Of a stretch of DNA of 64,000 bases, positions 1 to 8,529 are shown in pieces (the stretch's first letter is position 1; each line of letters begins with the position of its first letter). The notes beneath the pieces were generated by a model that was not told the DNA's origin, did no database searches, and was given only the letters and a program-made list of their open reading frames with translations. Source of the DNA: Streptomyces albiflavescens. GTDB taxonomy: Bacteria; Actinomycetota; Actinomycetes; Streptomycetales; Streptomycetaceae. Location of the stretch: the NCBI RefSeq assembly GCF_014645835.1, contig NZ_BMMM01000027.1, forward strand, positions 1-64,000, read 5' to 3'. The position numbers were made by a program, and so were the translations under genes.

Positions 1-61
1 AACGATCTTGGACGCCCTGTCTGCGTTGCCGGACACACCGTCAGCATTCGGAATGACTCGT

Positions 62-138
62 CTAGGGCTTTTGTCCGGTGCGGCGAGAGTGCGTGCCGGG
101 CGTCGCGACGCCGCGGAGATCCATCAGAAGCCCCCTAG
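62..138. repeat. 77-bp dispersed CTAG-ended element, copy 1
   Basis: These 77 bases are identical to 27112-27188. The unit begins CTAGGG and ends CCCTAG, so its ends form an imperfect terminal inverted repeat, and it carries the 14-base perfect palindrome GGCGTCGCGACGCC. Its right end supplies the stop codon of the SDR gene on the minus strand (135-137). The 61 bases to its left hold no gene that I recognise. It may be a MITE-like element or a mobile 3'-end or terminator module; the function is unknown. Confidence 0.85.
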
Positions 139-1004
139 CCCACAACGGCCGGTGGGCTGGTCTCGAATGCCTGGGCGGTCACCCCCATGGCCCGCAGCAG
201 CAGCCGGTCGCGCACGCCGTCCGGGAGGAAACGCAGCAGGGCGAGCACCCGTCCGTCGCGTCCGGTGGTGTAGAGCGTGTCGGGCCGACGGGCGGTCAGG
301 GCTCGTACGACGGCGTTGACGGCCGGGGCGACCGGCCCCAGCGGCTGGCGGGCCGCGGCGGTCCGTACGGCGTCCAGGGCGCTCGCGTACCGGTGCTGGG
401 TCTCCGGCGAGCCGGCCCAGCCGATGTCGGCGCTCGCCTTGTCCGCCGTGGTGAAGATGGCGGTGTCCATGGCTCCCGGCTCGACCAGGGAGACCTTGAC
501 GCCCTGGTGGCGCAGTTCCATCCGCAGGGCCTGAGTGAGCGCCGACAGGGCGGCCTTGGAGGCGGCGATCGGGCCGAAGAAGGGCGGTGTGACGCGGGCG
601 GACACGGCACCGAGGTTCACGATCCGGCCGCCGGCCGCGCGCAGGGCGGGCAGGAAGCCGCGGATCACCGCCGCCTGCCCGATCACGTTGATCTCGAACT
701 GGCGGCGCCAGGCCTCGGCCGGCACGAGTTCGACGGGGCCCTGCCCCATGATGCCCGCGCTGTTCACCAGGGCATCGAGGCGGGGCCCCACCATGTCGGC
801 GGCCGCCGCGATGGACTCCTCGTCGGTCACATCGAGGAGGACGGGCGTCAGGCCCGCGTCGCGCAGCGCTTCGGCGTCCGCGAGTTTGCGGTGCACGGCG
901 TACACGATCCAGCCGTCGCCGCCCAGCCTGCGCGCGAGGGCGCCACCCACACCTCCGGTGGCGCCGGTGATCACAACGGTTCGGGGAGGGGTCAGCTCAG
1001 CCAC
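135..1004 (-). CDS. SDR family oxidoreductase
   Basis: This is a classical short-chain dehydrogenase/reductase of 289 residues. The NAD(P) fold starts with TGATGGVGGALARRL (the TGxxxGxG motif) near residues 14-28, the NSAGIMG motif follows near residue 87, and the catalytic Ser and a Lys (IAASKAALS) lie around residues 145-150. The Tyr of YxxxK appears to be replaced, because the sequence reads GPIAASK, so the active site may be atypical. The start is GTG at 1004 with AAAGGCGG upstream. The gene is divergent from the MmyB-type regulator at 1074, a pairing often seen in Streptomyces in which the regulator controls the SDR. Its stop codon lies inside the 77-bp repeat. The substrate is unknown. 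Confidence 0.85.
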   Translation of the reverse strand: MAELTPPRTVVITGATGGVGGALARRLGGDGWIVYAVHRKLADAEALRDAGLTPVLLDVTDEESIAAAADMVGPRLDALVNSAGIMGQGPVELVPAEAWRRQFEINVIGQAAVIRGFLPALRAAGGRIVNLGAVSARVTPPFFGPIAASKAALSALTQALRMELRHQGVKVSLVEPGAMDTAIFTTADKASADIGWAGSPETQHRYASALDAVRTAAARQPLGPVAPAVNAVVRALTARRPDTLYTTGRDGRVLALLRFLPDGVRDRLLLRAMGVTAQAFETSPPAVVG

Positions 1005-1073
1005 AAGGGCCGCCTTTCACAAGGGAGTTCGCTTTCCCTTCCACCCTCCGCCCGGCCGCGTCCCCGGTGAAGA

Positions 1074-1988
1074 GTGCAGAATTTACTGGTGGCAGCGACA
1101 CCAGGATCAGCACCCGGCACCGGCGACCAGGCCCGCGAGGCGCGCACCCCGGTTCCGGACGATCACGGCCGCAAGGCCCTCGCCGCGTTTCTGCGCTCCC
1201 GCCGCGAACGCGCCGACCCCGCGGGGACCGGGCTGCCACCGGGTGGCCGCCGCCGTACTCCCGGGCTGCGCCGCGAGGAGGTCTCGCTGCTCTCCGGGGT
1301 GAGCCTGACCTGGTACACCTGGCTCGAACAGGGCCGGGACATCCATGTCTCCCCGCAGATCCTGCTCGCCCTGGCGCGCGCCCTCCGGCTCGACGAGGTG
1401 GAGCGGGCCCACCTCTTCCGGCTCGCGGGCCTTCCGGCGCCCGAGCCCGCCGAACGCTCCCTGGAGGTCCCGGACGCCGTCCGCGCCTTCCTGGACAAGC
1501 TGATGCCCAACCCGGCGTTCGTCATCGACCGCTGCTTCGACATCCTCGCCTGGAACCCGGCGCAGGAGCGCATCCTCGGCCCGGCCCTGCTGGACCGCCC
1601 GCGCCGCGAACTCAACAGCGCCTGGATGCTGTTCCGCGTCCCGGAGATCCGCGCGCTGATGCCGGAGTGGGAACGGGAGGCCCGCTGGATGGCCGGGCTG
1701 CTGCGCCAGCAGGCGGCGTACGAACTCGACAACCCGCGCTTCTCGGAACTGGTCGCCGAACTCGTCGACACCAGCCCGTACTTCGCCGCGGCCTGGGAGA
1801 CCCACGACGTCGTGGAGTTCCGCTCCTCCGTACGCCGCTACCGGCACCCAAAGGTCGGCGACCTCGAAGTGTCGTACGTACGCCTGGCAGTGGAGGAAGC
1901 ACCCCGGCTGAGCCTGATCTGCCACTTCGCCGAGCCGGGCAGCGCGTCCGAGGAACGGCTGCGCAGGCTCGTGGCTCTGGGCCGATGA
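1074..1988 (+). CDS. XRE-family regulator with MmyB-like C-terminal domain
   Basis: This is a predicted DNA-binding regulator of 304 residues. An N-terminal helix-turn-helix occupies about residues 35-105, with the signature GLRREEVSLLSGVSLTWYTW followed by LEQGRDI. The C-terminal part (about 120-300) matches the MmyB-like PAS-type ligand-binding domain seen next to this HTH, including AFLDKLMPNPAFVIDRCFD and WNPAQERILG. The GTG at 1074 is the most upstream usable start, and an internal start before the HTH is possible. The gene is divergent from the SDR at 1004, separated by 69 bases that must hold both promoters, so it probably regulates the SDR. Confidence 0.85.
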   Translation: MQNLLVAATPGSAPGTGDQAREARTPVPDDHGRKALAAFLRSRRERADPAGTGLPPGGRRRTPGLRREEVSLLSGVSLTWYTWLEQGRDIHVSPQILLALARALRLDEVERAHLFRLAGLPAPEPAERSLEVPDAVRAFLDKLMPNPAFVIDRCFDILAWNPAQERILGPALLDRPRRELNSAWMLFRVPEIRALMPEWEREARWMAGLLRQQAAYELDNPRFSELVAELVDTSPYFAAAWETHDVVEFRSSVRRYRHPKVGDLEVSYVRLAVEEAPRLSLICHFAEPGSASEERLRRLVALGR

Positions 1989-2010
1989 CGACTCTCGTTA
2001 CGCTTCGTGG

Positions 2011-2502
2011 GTGACCACTACAGATTTCGCCACGTACATCGCGGGCCTGCCCCGCGTCATCGTCGGCGCCGCCGCCCTCTTCCGCGACGCCGATGGCCGG
2101 GTGCTGCTCGTCGAGCCGAACTACCGCGAGGGCTGGGCCCTTCCGGGCGGCACGGTCGAATCGGACGACGGGGAGACCCCTCGGCCGGGCGCGCGCCGCG
2201 AGACGGCCGAGGAGATCGGCCTCGACATCGAACTCGGCCCGCTCCTCGCGGTCGACTGGGTGCACGGGACGGCGCGACCGCCGCTGGTGGCGTATCTGTA
2301 CGACGGTGGAGTCCTCGGTGAGCAGGAGCTCAAGGCGATCCGCTTGCAGGAGGAGGAGCTGCTGTCCTGGCGGCTTGTGCCGCGCGAGGAGCTGGCCGAG
2401 TACCTGCCGGGCGCGCTGGGGCGTCGTGTCCTCGCGGGGCTCGATGTGCTGGCAGAGGGCACGGGGACGGCGGAACTGGAGAACGGCCATCGGGTGGGCT
2501 GA
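2011..2502 (+). CDS. Nudix hydrolase
   Basis: This 163-residue protein hydrolyses a nucleoside diphosphate linked to some moiety X; the substrate is not predictable from sequence. The Nudix box is clear near residues 47-72: a glycine pair (GGTVES), then E-x7-R-E-T-A-E-E-I-G. Two extra residues lie between the first Gly and the first Glu compared with the textbook spacing. The start is the GTG at 2011, because the reading frame begins just after the regulator stop at 1988 and gives a normal N-terminus (VTTTDFATYIAGLPRVI). It may be cotranscribed with the upstream regulator, from which it is separated by 22 bases. Confidence 0.88.
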   Translation: MTTTDFATYIAGLPRVIVGAAALFRDADGRVLLVEPNYREGWALPGGTVESDDGETPRPGARRETAEEIGLDIELGPLLAVDWVHGTARPPLVAYLYDGGVLGEQELKAIRLQEEELLSWRLVPREELAEYLPGALGRRVLAGLDVLAEGTGTAELENGHRVG

Positions 2503-2564
2503 CGGGGCAGGGCAGGGCAGAAGGCAGGCATACCGCTGTTGCCCCCGCCGCTCGCCCGCGGCGG

Positions 2565-2861
2565 TCAGGAGGCGAGGATCCTGCGCTTCTGATCCTCGAA
2601 TTCGGCCTCGGTCAGAACGCCCTGGGCCTTGAGCTCCCCGAGTTGCTTCAGCTGATCGATCTTGCTGCTCATGTCGTCGACCGGCGGGGCGGGAGGGGGC
2701 GCGGCGGACGGCGCGGGCTGCGGCGGGGCCTGCTGATACTCCTGCTGATAGTCCTGCTGAGCCCATCGCCCCTGCTGACGGCGTGACACACGGTTCGACA
2801 CGGCAGTCGCCGTACCGGCCACTACGGCTGTGCGGGCGACCCCGCGAAGGAGACCTGGCAC
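2565..2861 (-). CDS. SHOCT domain protein
   Basis: This is a small protein of 98 residues. The N-terminal 25 residues (GLLRGVARTAVVAGTATAV) are short and hydrophobic and could associate with the membrane. A Gln/Pro-rich linker follows (about 30-65). The C-terminus is a SHOCT module (about 68-98): QIDQLKQLGELKAQG-type residues, then GVLTEAEFEDQKRRILAS. I chose the GTG at 2861 because GAAAGGAAAC precedes it at the right distance; the frame stays open 92 codons further upstream but without family-like sequence. SHOCT modules occur in small oligomeric proteins of unknown role. Confidence 0.8.
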   Translation of the reverse strand: MPGLLRGVARTAVVAGTATAVSNRVSRRQQGRWAQQDYQQEYQQAPPQPAPSAAPPPAPPVDDMSSKIDQLKQLGELKAQGVLTEAEFEDQKRRILAS

Positions 2862-3139
2862 GGCGGTTTCCTTTCTCGCAGGAGGCATGTGCAACAGACG
2901 CCTCCCCGGCCGACGCGCACATATCGGCGCACCGGGCACTTCCATTGGAGCACCGCATGAATGCCCTCGCACATCGACCTCGGCGCCGCCCTGCGTACAT
3001 GTCATTGGGCCGTTCAGACCGAGCGGCAACCCCGACCGTGTGACGGGAGACGCGCCACCGAGCCGTGCTGTCCCACCGGTGCTTTCGTGGTGGGGCGGAT
3101 TCTTCCGGATGTCCGCGTCGGACCCACAGGGAGACACGA

Positions 3140-3979
3140 GTGGATACCAGCGCCAGCACCGTTCCCCAGCCCCTTGCCCACCCCTTCCTCAAGGGTCAGA
3201 AGGCCTTGGTGACGGGCGCGAATTCCGGCATCGGCAAGGCCACGGCGATCGGTCTGGGGCGAGTGGGCGCCGATGTGGTGGTGAATTACGTGGCCGGGCG
3301 GGACGCCGCCGAAGAGGTGGTGCGCGAGATCGAGAGTTTCGGCGTCCGTGCCTACGCGCACGAGGCGGACGTGTCACAGGAGGACCAGGTCGTCGACATG
3401 GTTTCCCGCATGGTCAAGGAGTTCGGGACCATCGATGTCATGGTGGCGAATGCGGGGCTCCAGCGCGATGCCCCCATCACCGATATGACGATGGCACAGT
3501 GGCAGAAGGTCCTTGACGTCAATCTGAACGGGCAATTTCTGTGTGCCCGCGAAGCGACCAAGGAATTCATGCGGCGAGGCGTCGTCCCGGAGGTCTCCCG
3601 TTCCGCCGGGAAAATCATCTGCATGAGTTCGGTCCACCAGATCATCCCCTGGGCGGGCCACGTGAATTACGCGTCGTCCAAGGGCGGGGTGCAGATGCTC
3701 ATGGCGACCCTCGCCCAGGAACTCGCGCCGCACAGGATCCGGGTGAACGCCGTTGCTCCGGGAGCGATTCGCACCCCCATCAACCGCAGCGCCTGGGACA
3801 CCCCGGAGGCCGAGGCCGAGCTTCTCCGGCTCGTCCCTTACCGCCGCGTCGGCGACCCGGACGACATCGCGAACGTGGTGGCCGCTCTGGCCTCCGACTT
3901 CTTCGACTACGTCGTGGGGACCACGATCTACGTCGACGGCGGCATGACCCTGTTCCCCGGTTTCGCCACGGGCGGCTGA
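3140..3979 (+). CDS. gdh: glucose 1-dehydrogenase-like SDR
   Basis: This 279-residue SDR probably oxidises glucose to gluconolactone with NAD(P). It has the cofactor motif TGANSGIGKA (near 25-34), NAG in the middle, the catalytic Ser in MSSVH, and YASSK as the Tyr-Lys pair. The stretch SSVHQIIPW followed by PGAIRTPINRSAW and the C-terminal YVDGGMTLFPGF are characteristic of Bacillus-type glucose 1-dehydrogenases. The GTG start at 3140 follows AGGGAGA by a normal spacing. It lies 44 bases upstream of cydA and in the same direction as cydB and gntK, which supports a glucose-gluconate role (inference from context). The substrate is untested. Confidence 0.82.
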   Translation: MDTSASTVPQPLAHPFLKGQKALVTGANSGIGKATAIGLGRVGADVVVNYVAGRDAAEEVVREIESFGVRAYAHEADVSQEDQVVDMVSRMVKEFGTIDVMVANAGLQRDAPITDMTMAQWQKVLDVNLNGQFLCAREATKEFMRRGVVPEVSRSAGKIICMSSVHQIIPWAGHVNYASSKGGVQMLMATLAQELAPHRIRVNAVAPGAIRTPINRSAWDTPEAEAELLRLVPYRRVGDPDDIANVVAALASDFFDYVVGTTIYVDGGMTLFPGFATGG

Positions 3980-4023
3980 AGCCCACTGCCCTCAGCCGTC
4001 CGGTACGAGCCACCGAGGCCCAT

Positions 4024-5478
4024 GTGCACAGCGCGATCGACCACCTTCTGGCGGACGGGCCGCCCCAGCTTCTGCCCGCCCGGGAGCTGATGGCCTTCAC
4101 CCTCGCCTCCCACATCCTGCTGGTGCCCTTCGGCGTGGCCCTGCCCGCGATCACCCTCCTGATGCACTACCGCGGGCTGCGCAAGGGTGACGCCGTCGCC
4201 CTGTTGCTGGCGCGGCGCTGGTCGGCGGTGATGGCCGTCCAGTTCGCCATCGGCATCGTGACCGGCACGGTGCTGTCCTTCGAATTCGGTCTGCTGTGGC
4301 CGGGGATGATGGGCCGGTGGGGCGACGTCTTCGGCCTCGGCTTCGGGGTCGAGGCATGGGCTTTCTTCCTCGAAGCAATCCTCATCGCCATCTACCTGTA
4401 CGGCTGGCGCCGGCTCAACCCCTGGACGCACTTCTGGCTCGGCCTGCCCCTGCCGTTGACCGCCCTGCTGGGGGCGTTCGGCATCGTGGCCGCGAATGCC
4501 TGGATGAACACCCCGCGCGGGTTCACGCTCGACCGGTCCGGCAACCCCGTGAACGTCAACGTGCGGCAGGCGGTCTTCACGCCGATGTTCGGCCCCGAGT
4601 ACTGGCACTTCGTGGTCGGCGTCATCCTGACCGCCGGATATGTCGTCGCCGGGGTGTACGCAGTCGGCCTGCTGCGGGGCCGCCGGGACCGCTACCACCG
4701 GCTCGGCTTCACCGTGCCGTTCTCCGTCGCCGCGATTCTCACCCCCGTGCAGTTCATGCTCGGGGACTCGATCGCCCGCTCCATCTTTCACCAGCAGCCG
4801 GTGAAGTTCGCGGCCGCCGAGATCGTCTGGAAGACCGGCACCCACGTGCCGGAGTACATGTTCGGGCGCCTGCATCCCGACGGGACGATCTCCGGCGGGA
4901 TCAAAATTCCCCAACTGGACTCGATCCTGGCCGGATTCAGCCCGGACACCAAGGTGACCGGGCTGACGTCGGTCCCCGCGAGCGACCGCCCCACGGCGAC
5001 CCAGGCCACCATCGTCCATTGGGCGTTCGACATCATGGTGACGATCGGCAGCCTGCTCGTCCTGCTCGCGCTCTGGTACGGCTGGTGCTGGCTGCGCCGC
5101 CGCGATCTGCCCAGGTCGCGCTGGTTCCTCCGGTGCGCCGCGCTCGCCGGCGCCGCCTGCCTGGTGACCGTGGAGTGCGGCTGGATCACGACCGAGGTGG
5201 GCCGGCAGCCCTGGATCGTCTACCAGAACATGCGAGTCTCGGAGGCGGTGACCGGCACCCGTGCCTCGTCCCTGTGGGCGATGTTCGGCCTCGTCGTGGT
5301 GGTGTACGCGCTTGTCTTCGGTTCCTTCCTGGCCGTCCTGTTGAAGATGAGCCGCCGGTGGCGGCTGGCCGACGAGGGCGCTCTCGCGGGAACTACCGCC
5401 GAGGACCTGGAAGGCGACACCCCCTACGGACCCCGCCCGTTGTCCGCGGCCGGAGGCAGGGACAGGGGAGACGAATGA
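4024..5478 (+). CDS. cydA: cytochrome bd-type ubiquinol oxidase subunit I, short Q-loop
   Basis: This integral membrane subunit of a bd-type quinol oxidase has 484 residues. Haem-ligand candidates are visible: His30 (FTLASHILLVP), His195 (EYWHFVVG) and Met338 (FDIMVTIG). The quinol-site residues Lys261 and Glu266 occur in PVKFAAAE, and the signature EVGRQPWIVY is at about 391-400. The loop after Lys261 is only about 70 residues, so this is the short-Q-loop, CIO-like form. I chose the GTG at 4024 because GAGG lies five bases upstream; ATG at 4090 is an alternative. It overlaps cydB by ATGA. Only cydAB is present here; no CydDC assembly genes are seen in the window. Confidence 0.93.
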   Translation: MHSAIDHLLADGPPQLLPARELMAFTLASHILLVPFGVALPAITLLMHYRGLRKGDAVALLLARRWSAVMAVQFAIGIVTGTVLSFEFGLLWPGMMGRWGDVFGLGFGVEAWAFFLEAILIAIYLYGWRRLNPWTHFWLGLPLPLTALLGAFGIVAANAWMNTPRGFTLDRSGNPVNVNVRQAVFTPMFGPEYWHFVVGVILTAGYVVAGVYAVGLLRGRRDRYHRLGFTVPFSVAAILTPVQFMLGDSIARSIFHQQPVKFAAAEIVWKTGTHVPEYMFGRLHPDGTISGGIKIPQLDSILAGFSPDTKVTGLTSVPASDRPTATQATIVHWAFDIMVTIGSLLVLLALWYGWCWLRRRDLPRSRWFLRCAALAGAACLVTVECGWITTEVGRQPWIVYQNMRVSEAVTGTRASSLWAMFGLVVVVYALVFGSFLAVLLKMSRRWRLADEGALAGTTAEDLEGDTPYGPRPLSAAGGRDRGDE

Positions 5479-6524
5479 TCGAGGACGTGGTCGCCTGGGT
5501 GCTGCTGGCCGCCGTGGCCGCGTACGCGTGCGCCGGTGGCACCGACTACGGCGCCGGATTCTGGGACCTCGTCGCGGGCGGCGCCGAACGCGGCAAACGC
5601 CCCAGGTGGCTCATCGACCACGCCATGGAACCGGTGTGGGAGACCAACAACGTCTGGCTCATCTTCGTCCTGGTCATCACGTGGACCGGCTTCCCGGTCC
5701 TGTTCCAGACGATCTTCTCGGCCATGTGGCTCCCCCTGGCGCTCGCGGCCGTGGGACTCGTCCTGCGCGGCGCGGGGTTCGCCCTGCGCAAACCCACGCG
5801 GCGCCTCGCCCGGCGCAGGGTCTACGGCGCCGCCTTCGCCGTCTCCTCCCTTCTGACGCCCTTCTTCCTCGGAGCGGCGGTCGGGGGGCTCGCCACGGGC
5901 CGGGTGGCTCCCGGCACGAAGGCGTCCGCCGACGCATGGTCCAACGGGACGTCCGTGATCACCGGGCTCCTCACCGTCGCCGCGACCGCCTTCCTCGGGG
6001 CGGTGTTCCTCACCGCCGACGCCCGCCGCTTCGAGGCCGCGGACCTTGTCGGGTACTTCCGGCTGCGGGCCTGGTGCAGCCTCGGCGTCCTCGCCGTGCT
6101 GGCGGTCGTCGGCCTCGCCGTGACCCACAATGACGCGCCCTACGTCTACGACGGGCTGACCAGCGGAGTCAGTCTCGCCCTCGTCCTGGTCGCCGTCGTC
6201 AGCGCGTTGGCGACCGCGGGTCTGCTGTACCGCACCGCGACGGGATGGGCGAGGATCACCGCCGTCGGCAGCGTGGCCCTCGTCGTCGTGGCGTGGGGGC
6301 TGGCCCAGCGGCCGTATCTCATCCCCACCTCACTGACCGTGTCCCAGGCGGCCGGCGCGTCGACGACGCTGCGCTGGCTGATGCTGGTCACCGTCGTCGC
6401 GGTGGTGCTCGTAGGACCGCCCCTGGTCCTGCTCTACCGGCTGGACACCCGCGGGGTCCTCCAGCCCCTCACCGAGGCGGACCTGCGCAATACGGCGCCC
6501 GGACGCGAACCGGAGAATCCGTGA
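5475..6524 (+). CDS. cydB: cytochrome bd-type ubiquinol oxidase subunit II
   Basis: This is the second structural subunit of the bd-type oxidase, 349 residues with about eight or nine hydrophobic membrane segments. Family motifs are GGTDYGAGFWDL near residue 22 and EPVWETNNVWLIF near residue 52; these correspond to the conserved CydB signatures. Its ATG at 5475 overlaps the cydA stop codon, and its own stop overlaps the gluconokinase GTG, so the three are translationally coupled. With CydA it would reduce oxygen to water using quinol, without pumping protons, and help to keep redox balance at low oxygen or under respiratory stress. Confidence 0.93.
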   Translation: MIEDVVAWVLLAAVAAYACAGGTDYGAGFWDLVAGGAERGKRPRWLIDHAMEPVWETNNVWLIFVLVITWTGFPVLFQTIFSAMWLPLALAAVGLVLRGAGFALRKPTRRLARRRVYGAAFAVSSLLTPFFLGAAVGGLATGRVAPGTKASADAWSNGTSVITGLLTVAATAFLGAVFLTADARRFEAADLVGYFRLRAWCSLGVLAVLAVVGLAVTHNDAPYVYDGLTSGVSLALVLVAVVSALATAGLLYRTATGWARITAVGSVALVVVAWGLAQRPYLIPTSLTVSQAAGASTTLRWLMLVTVVAVVLVGPPLVLLYRLDTRGVLQPLTEADLRNTAPGREPENP

Positions 6525-7063
6525 CCGGGGCCGCGAAAGAACCGCCGATCGTGGTGGTCCTGGGCGTGTCGGGTTCCGGGAAGAGCACCGTCGGCAAGGC
6601 GCTCGCCGAGCAGCTCGGACTGCCGTTCGTCGAGGGCGACGACTTCCACCCCGCCGCGAACATCGCCAAGATGGCTGCCGGCCACGCCCTGGACGACGCC
6701 GACCGCGAGCCCTGGCTGCGTAGCCTCGCCGACCGTATCCGTCAGTCCGCCGAGGCAGGTGAGGGGCTGGTCGTAGCCTGCTCGGCCCTCAAGCGCGCAT
6801 ACCGCGACGAGTTCCGTGCGGCCGCGGGCTCACGGCTGTGGTGCCTGTACCTCGTCCTGGACCGGAACACCGACTTCGACCGCGTGTCCCGGCGCACCGG
6901 TCACTTCATGCCCGCGCGGCTGGTCGACTCCCAGTACGAGACGCTGGAGCCGCTGGGACCGGACGAACCGGGCATGAGCGTGGACGCCACTGCCGACCTC
7001 ACGGCGAATCTCACCCGGGCGCGGGCCGCCGTCGCGCGCTTCGGTGAGGGCACGGCCCGCTGA
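6521..7063 (+). CDS. gntK: gluconokinase
   Basis: This enzyme phosphorylates D-gluconate to 6-phosphogluconate with ATP, feeding the pentose phosphate pathway. The 180-residue protein has the P-loop GVSGSGKST at about residues 13-21, then the family-typical GDDFHPAANIAKM, ACSALKRAYRD (near 88) and a C-terminal lid segment with FMPARLVDSQYETLEP. The GTG at 6521 overlaps the cydB stop, giving tight coupling. The presence of a glucose dehydrogenase-like gene four genes upstream suggests that its substrate comes from direct glucose oxidation. No gluconate transporter is seen nearby. Confidence 0.92.
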   Translation: MTGAAKEPPIVVVLGVSGSGKSTVGKALAEQLGLPFVEGDDFHPAANIAKMAAGHALDDADREPWLRSLADRIRQSAEAGEGLVVACSALKRAYRDEFRAAAGSRLWCLYLVLDRNTDFDRVSRRTGHFMPARLVDSQYETLEPLGPDEPGMSVDATADLTANLTRARAAVARFGEGTAR

Positions 7064-7069
7064 CGGGTC

Positions 7070-7311
7070 AGCCGCTCAGGAGTACGGCGACGTCTCCGGA
7101 CTGCGGGGTCGGGCCGCCGGTACGGGTGACTCCCGAGCAGCGGTTGGGCCACGAGCGCCGCGGAAGCGCCGGTGAACAGCGCGCCGGACCAGATCAGCCG
7201 CACCACGAACCGGCGCGTGTGGGCGATGAACCTCCTCAGGTCCAGGCCGAGCCCGGCATCGTAGAGGATCACGGCGACGGCCGGCGAGACCAGCGGCTGG
7301 AAGCTGCCGCA
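7070..7311 (-). pseudogene. remnant of a CPA-type sodium/proton antiporter
   Basis: About 55 codons on the minus strand (7129-7296) read LVSPAVAVILYDAGLGLDL, then RRFIAHTRRFVVRLIWSGAL and further hydrophobic sequence. This matches the region of CPA1-type antiporters that includes the LYDAGLGL motif. The frame then shifts, and the continuation TGGPTPQSGDVAVLLSG ends at a stop near 7073. There is no usable start, and the expected protein of about 400-500 residues is missing, so this is a decayed gene. Family assignment rests on motif recall only. Confidence 0.6.
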
Positions 7312-7435
7312 CCTCGGTGCGATCTTCATCCGTCGGGCCCGTTGGGTGCCCCGCCGAAGGCGGCCCAGCTCACGCTCGCGGTCGCGCGGGCAACTCATCG
7401 GCCTGTGCCGCGTCGCCGTCGCACCGGCTCCGCGG

Positions 7436-8398
7436 CTACGCCGTCCGCCTGACGGCGTGCTCGCGTCGGCGTTCGCTCACCCGCCGCCAGATCGCCCGCT
7501 GGCATTTGAGCGTGCCGGTCCCGACCGCGATCAGCAGGACGATGTTGAGCAGGAGCTGGAGCAGCGAACCCCAGGCCTGGTCCCAGCTGCCGAACGCCAA
7601 GGAGACCGCGATGTCGGCCCCGGCCGGAATGGTGGTCACCGAGATGAAGACGCCGAGCAGTGCGCTCGTCCGCTCCTCGGCCAGCGAGACGATGCCGACG
7701 ATCCCGGCCAGCACCGCCACCACGACCGAGTAGAAGTCGGGGGTGTCGATCAGATGCGACACGGGCCTCAGTCCCAGCTCGAAGGCCGGCGGTTGCAGCC
7801 CGAAGCCCCGGACGAGGAGGGCGAAGAGAAGGGTGGCGGCAATGGCCAGCAGGAAGCCCACGAGCAGGGCCGTGAGGCCCTTCCGGATTCTCGGCCGGGA
7901 GCGGCGGTCGATCCCGAGGGCGACGCTGGTGATGGCTCCGTACTCGGGTCCGACCACCATGGCCGCGACGATGAGGATCTGGGAGTTGGTGAGGATGCCC
8001 ACCGCGCCGATGACTCCGGCGATGGCCAGGAAGAGGTAGAAGCTCGGCGAGTATCTGCCCTCGGCCCGGATCCGGGCCTCCACCTGCTCCCACACCGGCG
8101 CACGCAGCCGGGCCCCGAGCACCTCGGCTCCGACCTTGTCCGCGCGCTCCGAGAACACCGTGTCGACCGGATCGAGGACGATGGAGCCACGGTGTTCGAT
8201 GCCGAGATCCCGCAGGCCGCGCAGCACCTCGTTGGCGGCCCCGGTCAGGATGTCGCACTCGATGGCGTCGCCGTCGGGGTTGCGGACGCCGCCCACCTGG
8301 AGATGCAGGTTCAGGACACACGGCTCGGCGGTCAGCAGGGCCATGGTGCGTTGCGTGAGGTCCGGCGGGCACACCGCTCGGACGTGGATCATGTCCAT
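7436..8398 (-). CDS. DUF389 (TIGR00341-type) membrane protein
   Basis: This 320-residue protein of unknown function belongs to the DUF389 family. The N-terminal soluble part (1-105) is an ACT-like domain, beginning MDMIHVRAVCPPDLTQRT. It is followed by about six hydrophobic segments with the family signature LTNSQILIVAAMVVGPEYGA near residue 125. The C-terminal end is basic (RAIWRRVSERRREHAVRR). I moved the start to the ATG at 8398 because GGAGG precedes it by five bases; the frame is open 30 codons further. It is divergent from the cyclase gene, leaving about 130 bases for two promoters. Confidence 0.85.
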   Translation of the reverse strand: MDMIHVRAVCPPDLTQRTMALLTAEPCVLNLHLQVGGVRNPDGDAIECDILTGAANEVLRGLRDLGIEHRGSIVLDPVDTVFSERADKVGAEVLGARLRAPVWEQVEARIRAEGRYSPSFYLFLAIAGVIGAVGILTNSQILIVAAMVVGPEYGAITSVALGIDRRSRPRIRKGLTALLVGFLLAIAATLLFALLVRGFGLQPPAFELGLRPVSHLIDTPDFYSVVVAVLAGIVGIVSLAEERTSALLGVFISVTTIPAGADIAVSLAFGSWDQAWGSLLQLLLNIVLLIAVGTGTLKCQRAIWRRVSERRREHAVRRTA

Positions 8399-8529
8399 CC
8401 GGACCTCCGCGTATCGGTGCGGTGCGCGGGTTGTGGCCCGGACAGGCCGCTCATCCCTCATTAACGCGGCGGTCCCTGCGCCCGGCAACTCGGCGTGCCG
8501 GAATCCGGCGGCTGCCGGATGGTGGGGAC

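Noticed and set aside
3541..4023. upstream extension of the cydA frame
   Set aside because: This part overlaps the SDR gene in another frame and has no similarity; a GAGG site supports the start at 4024.
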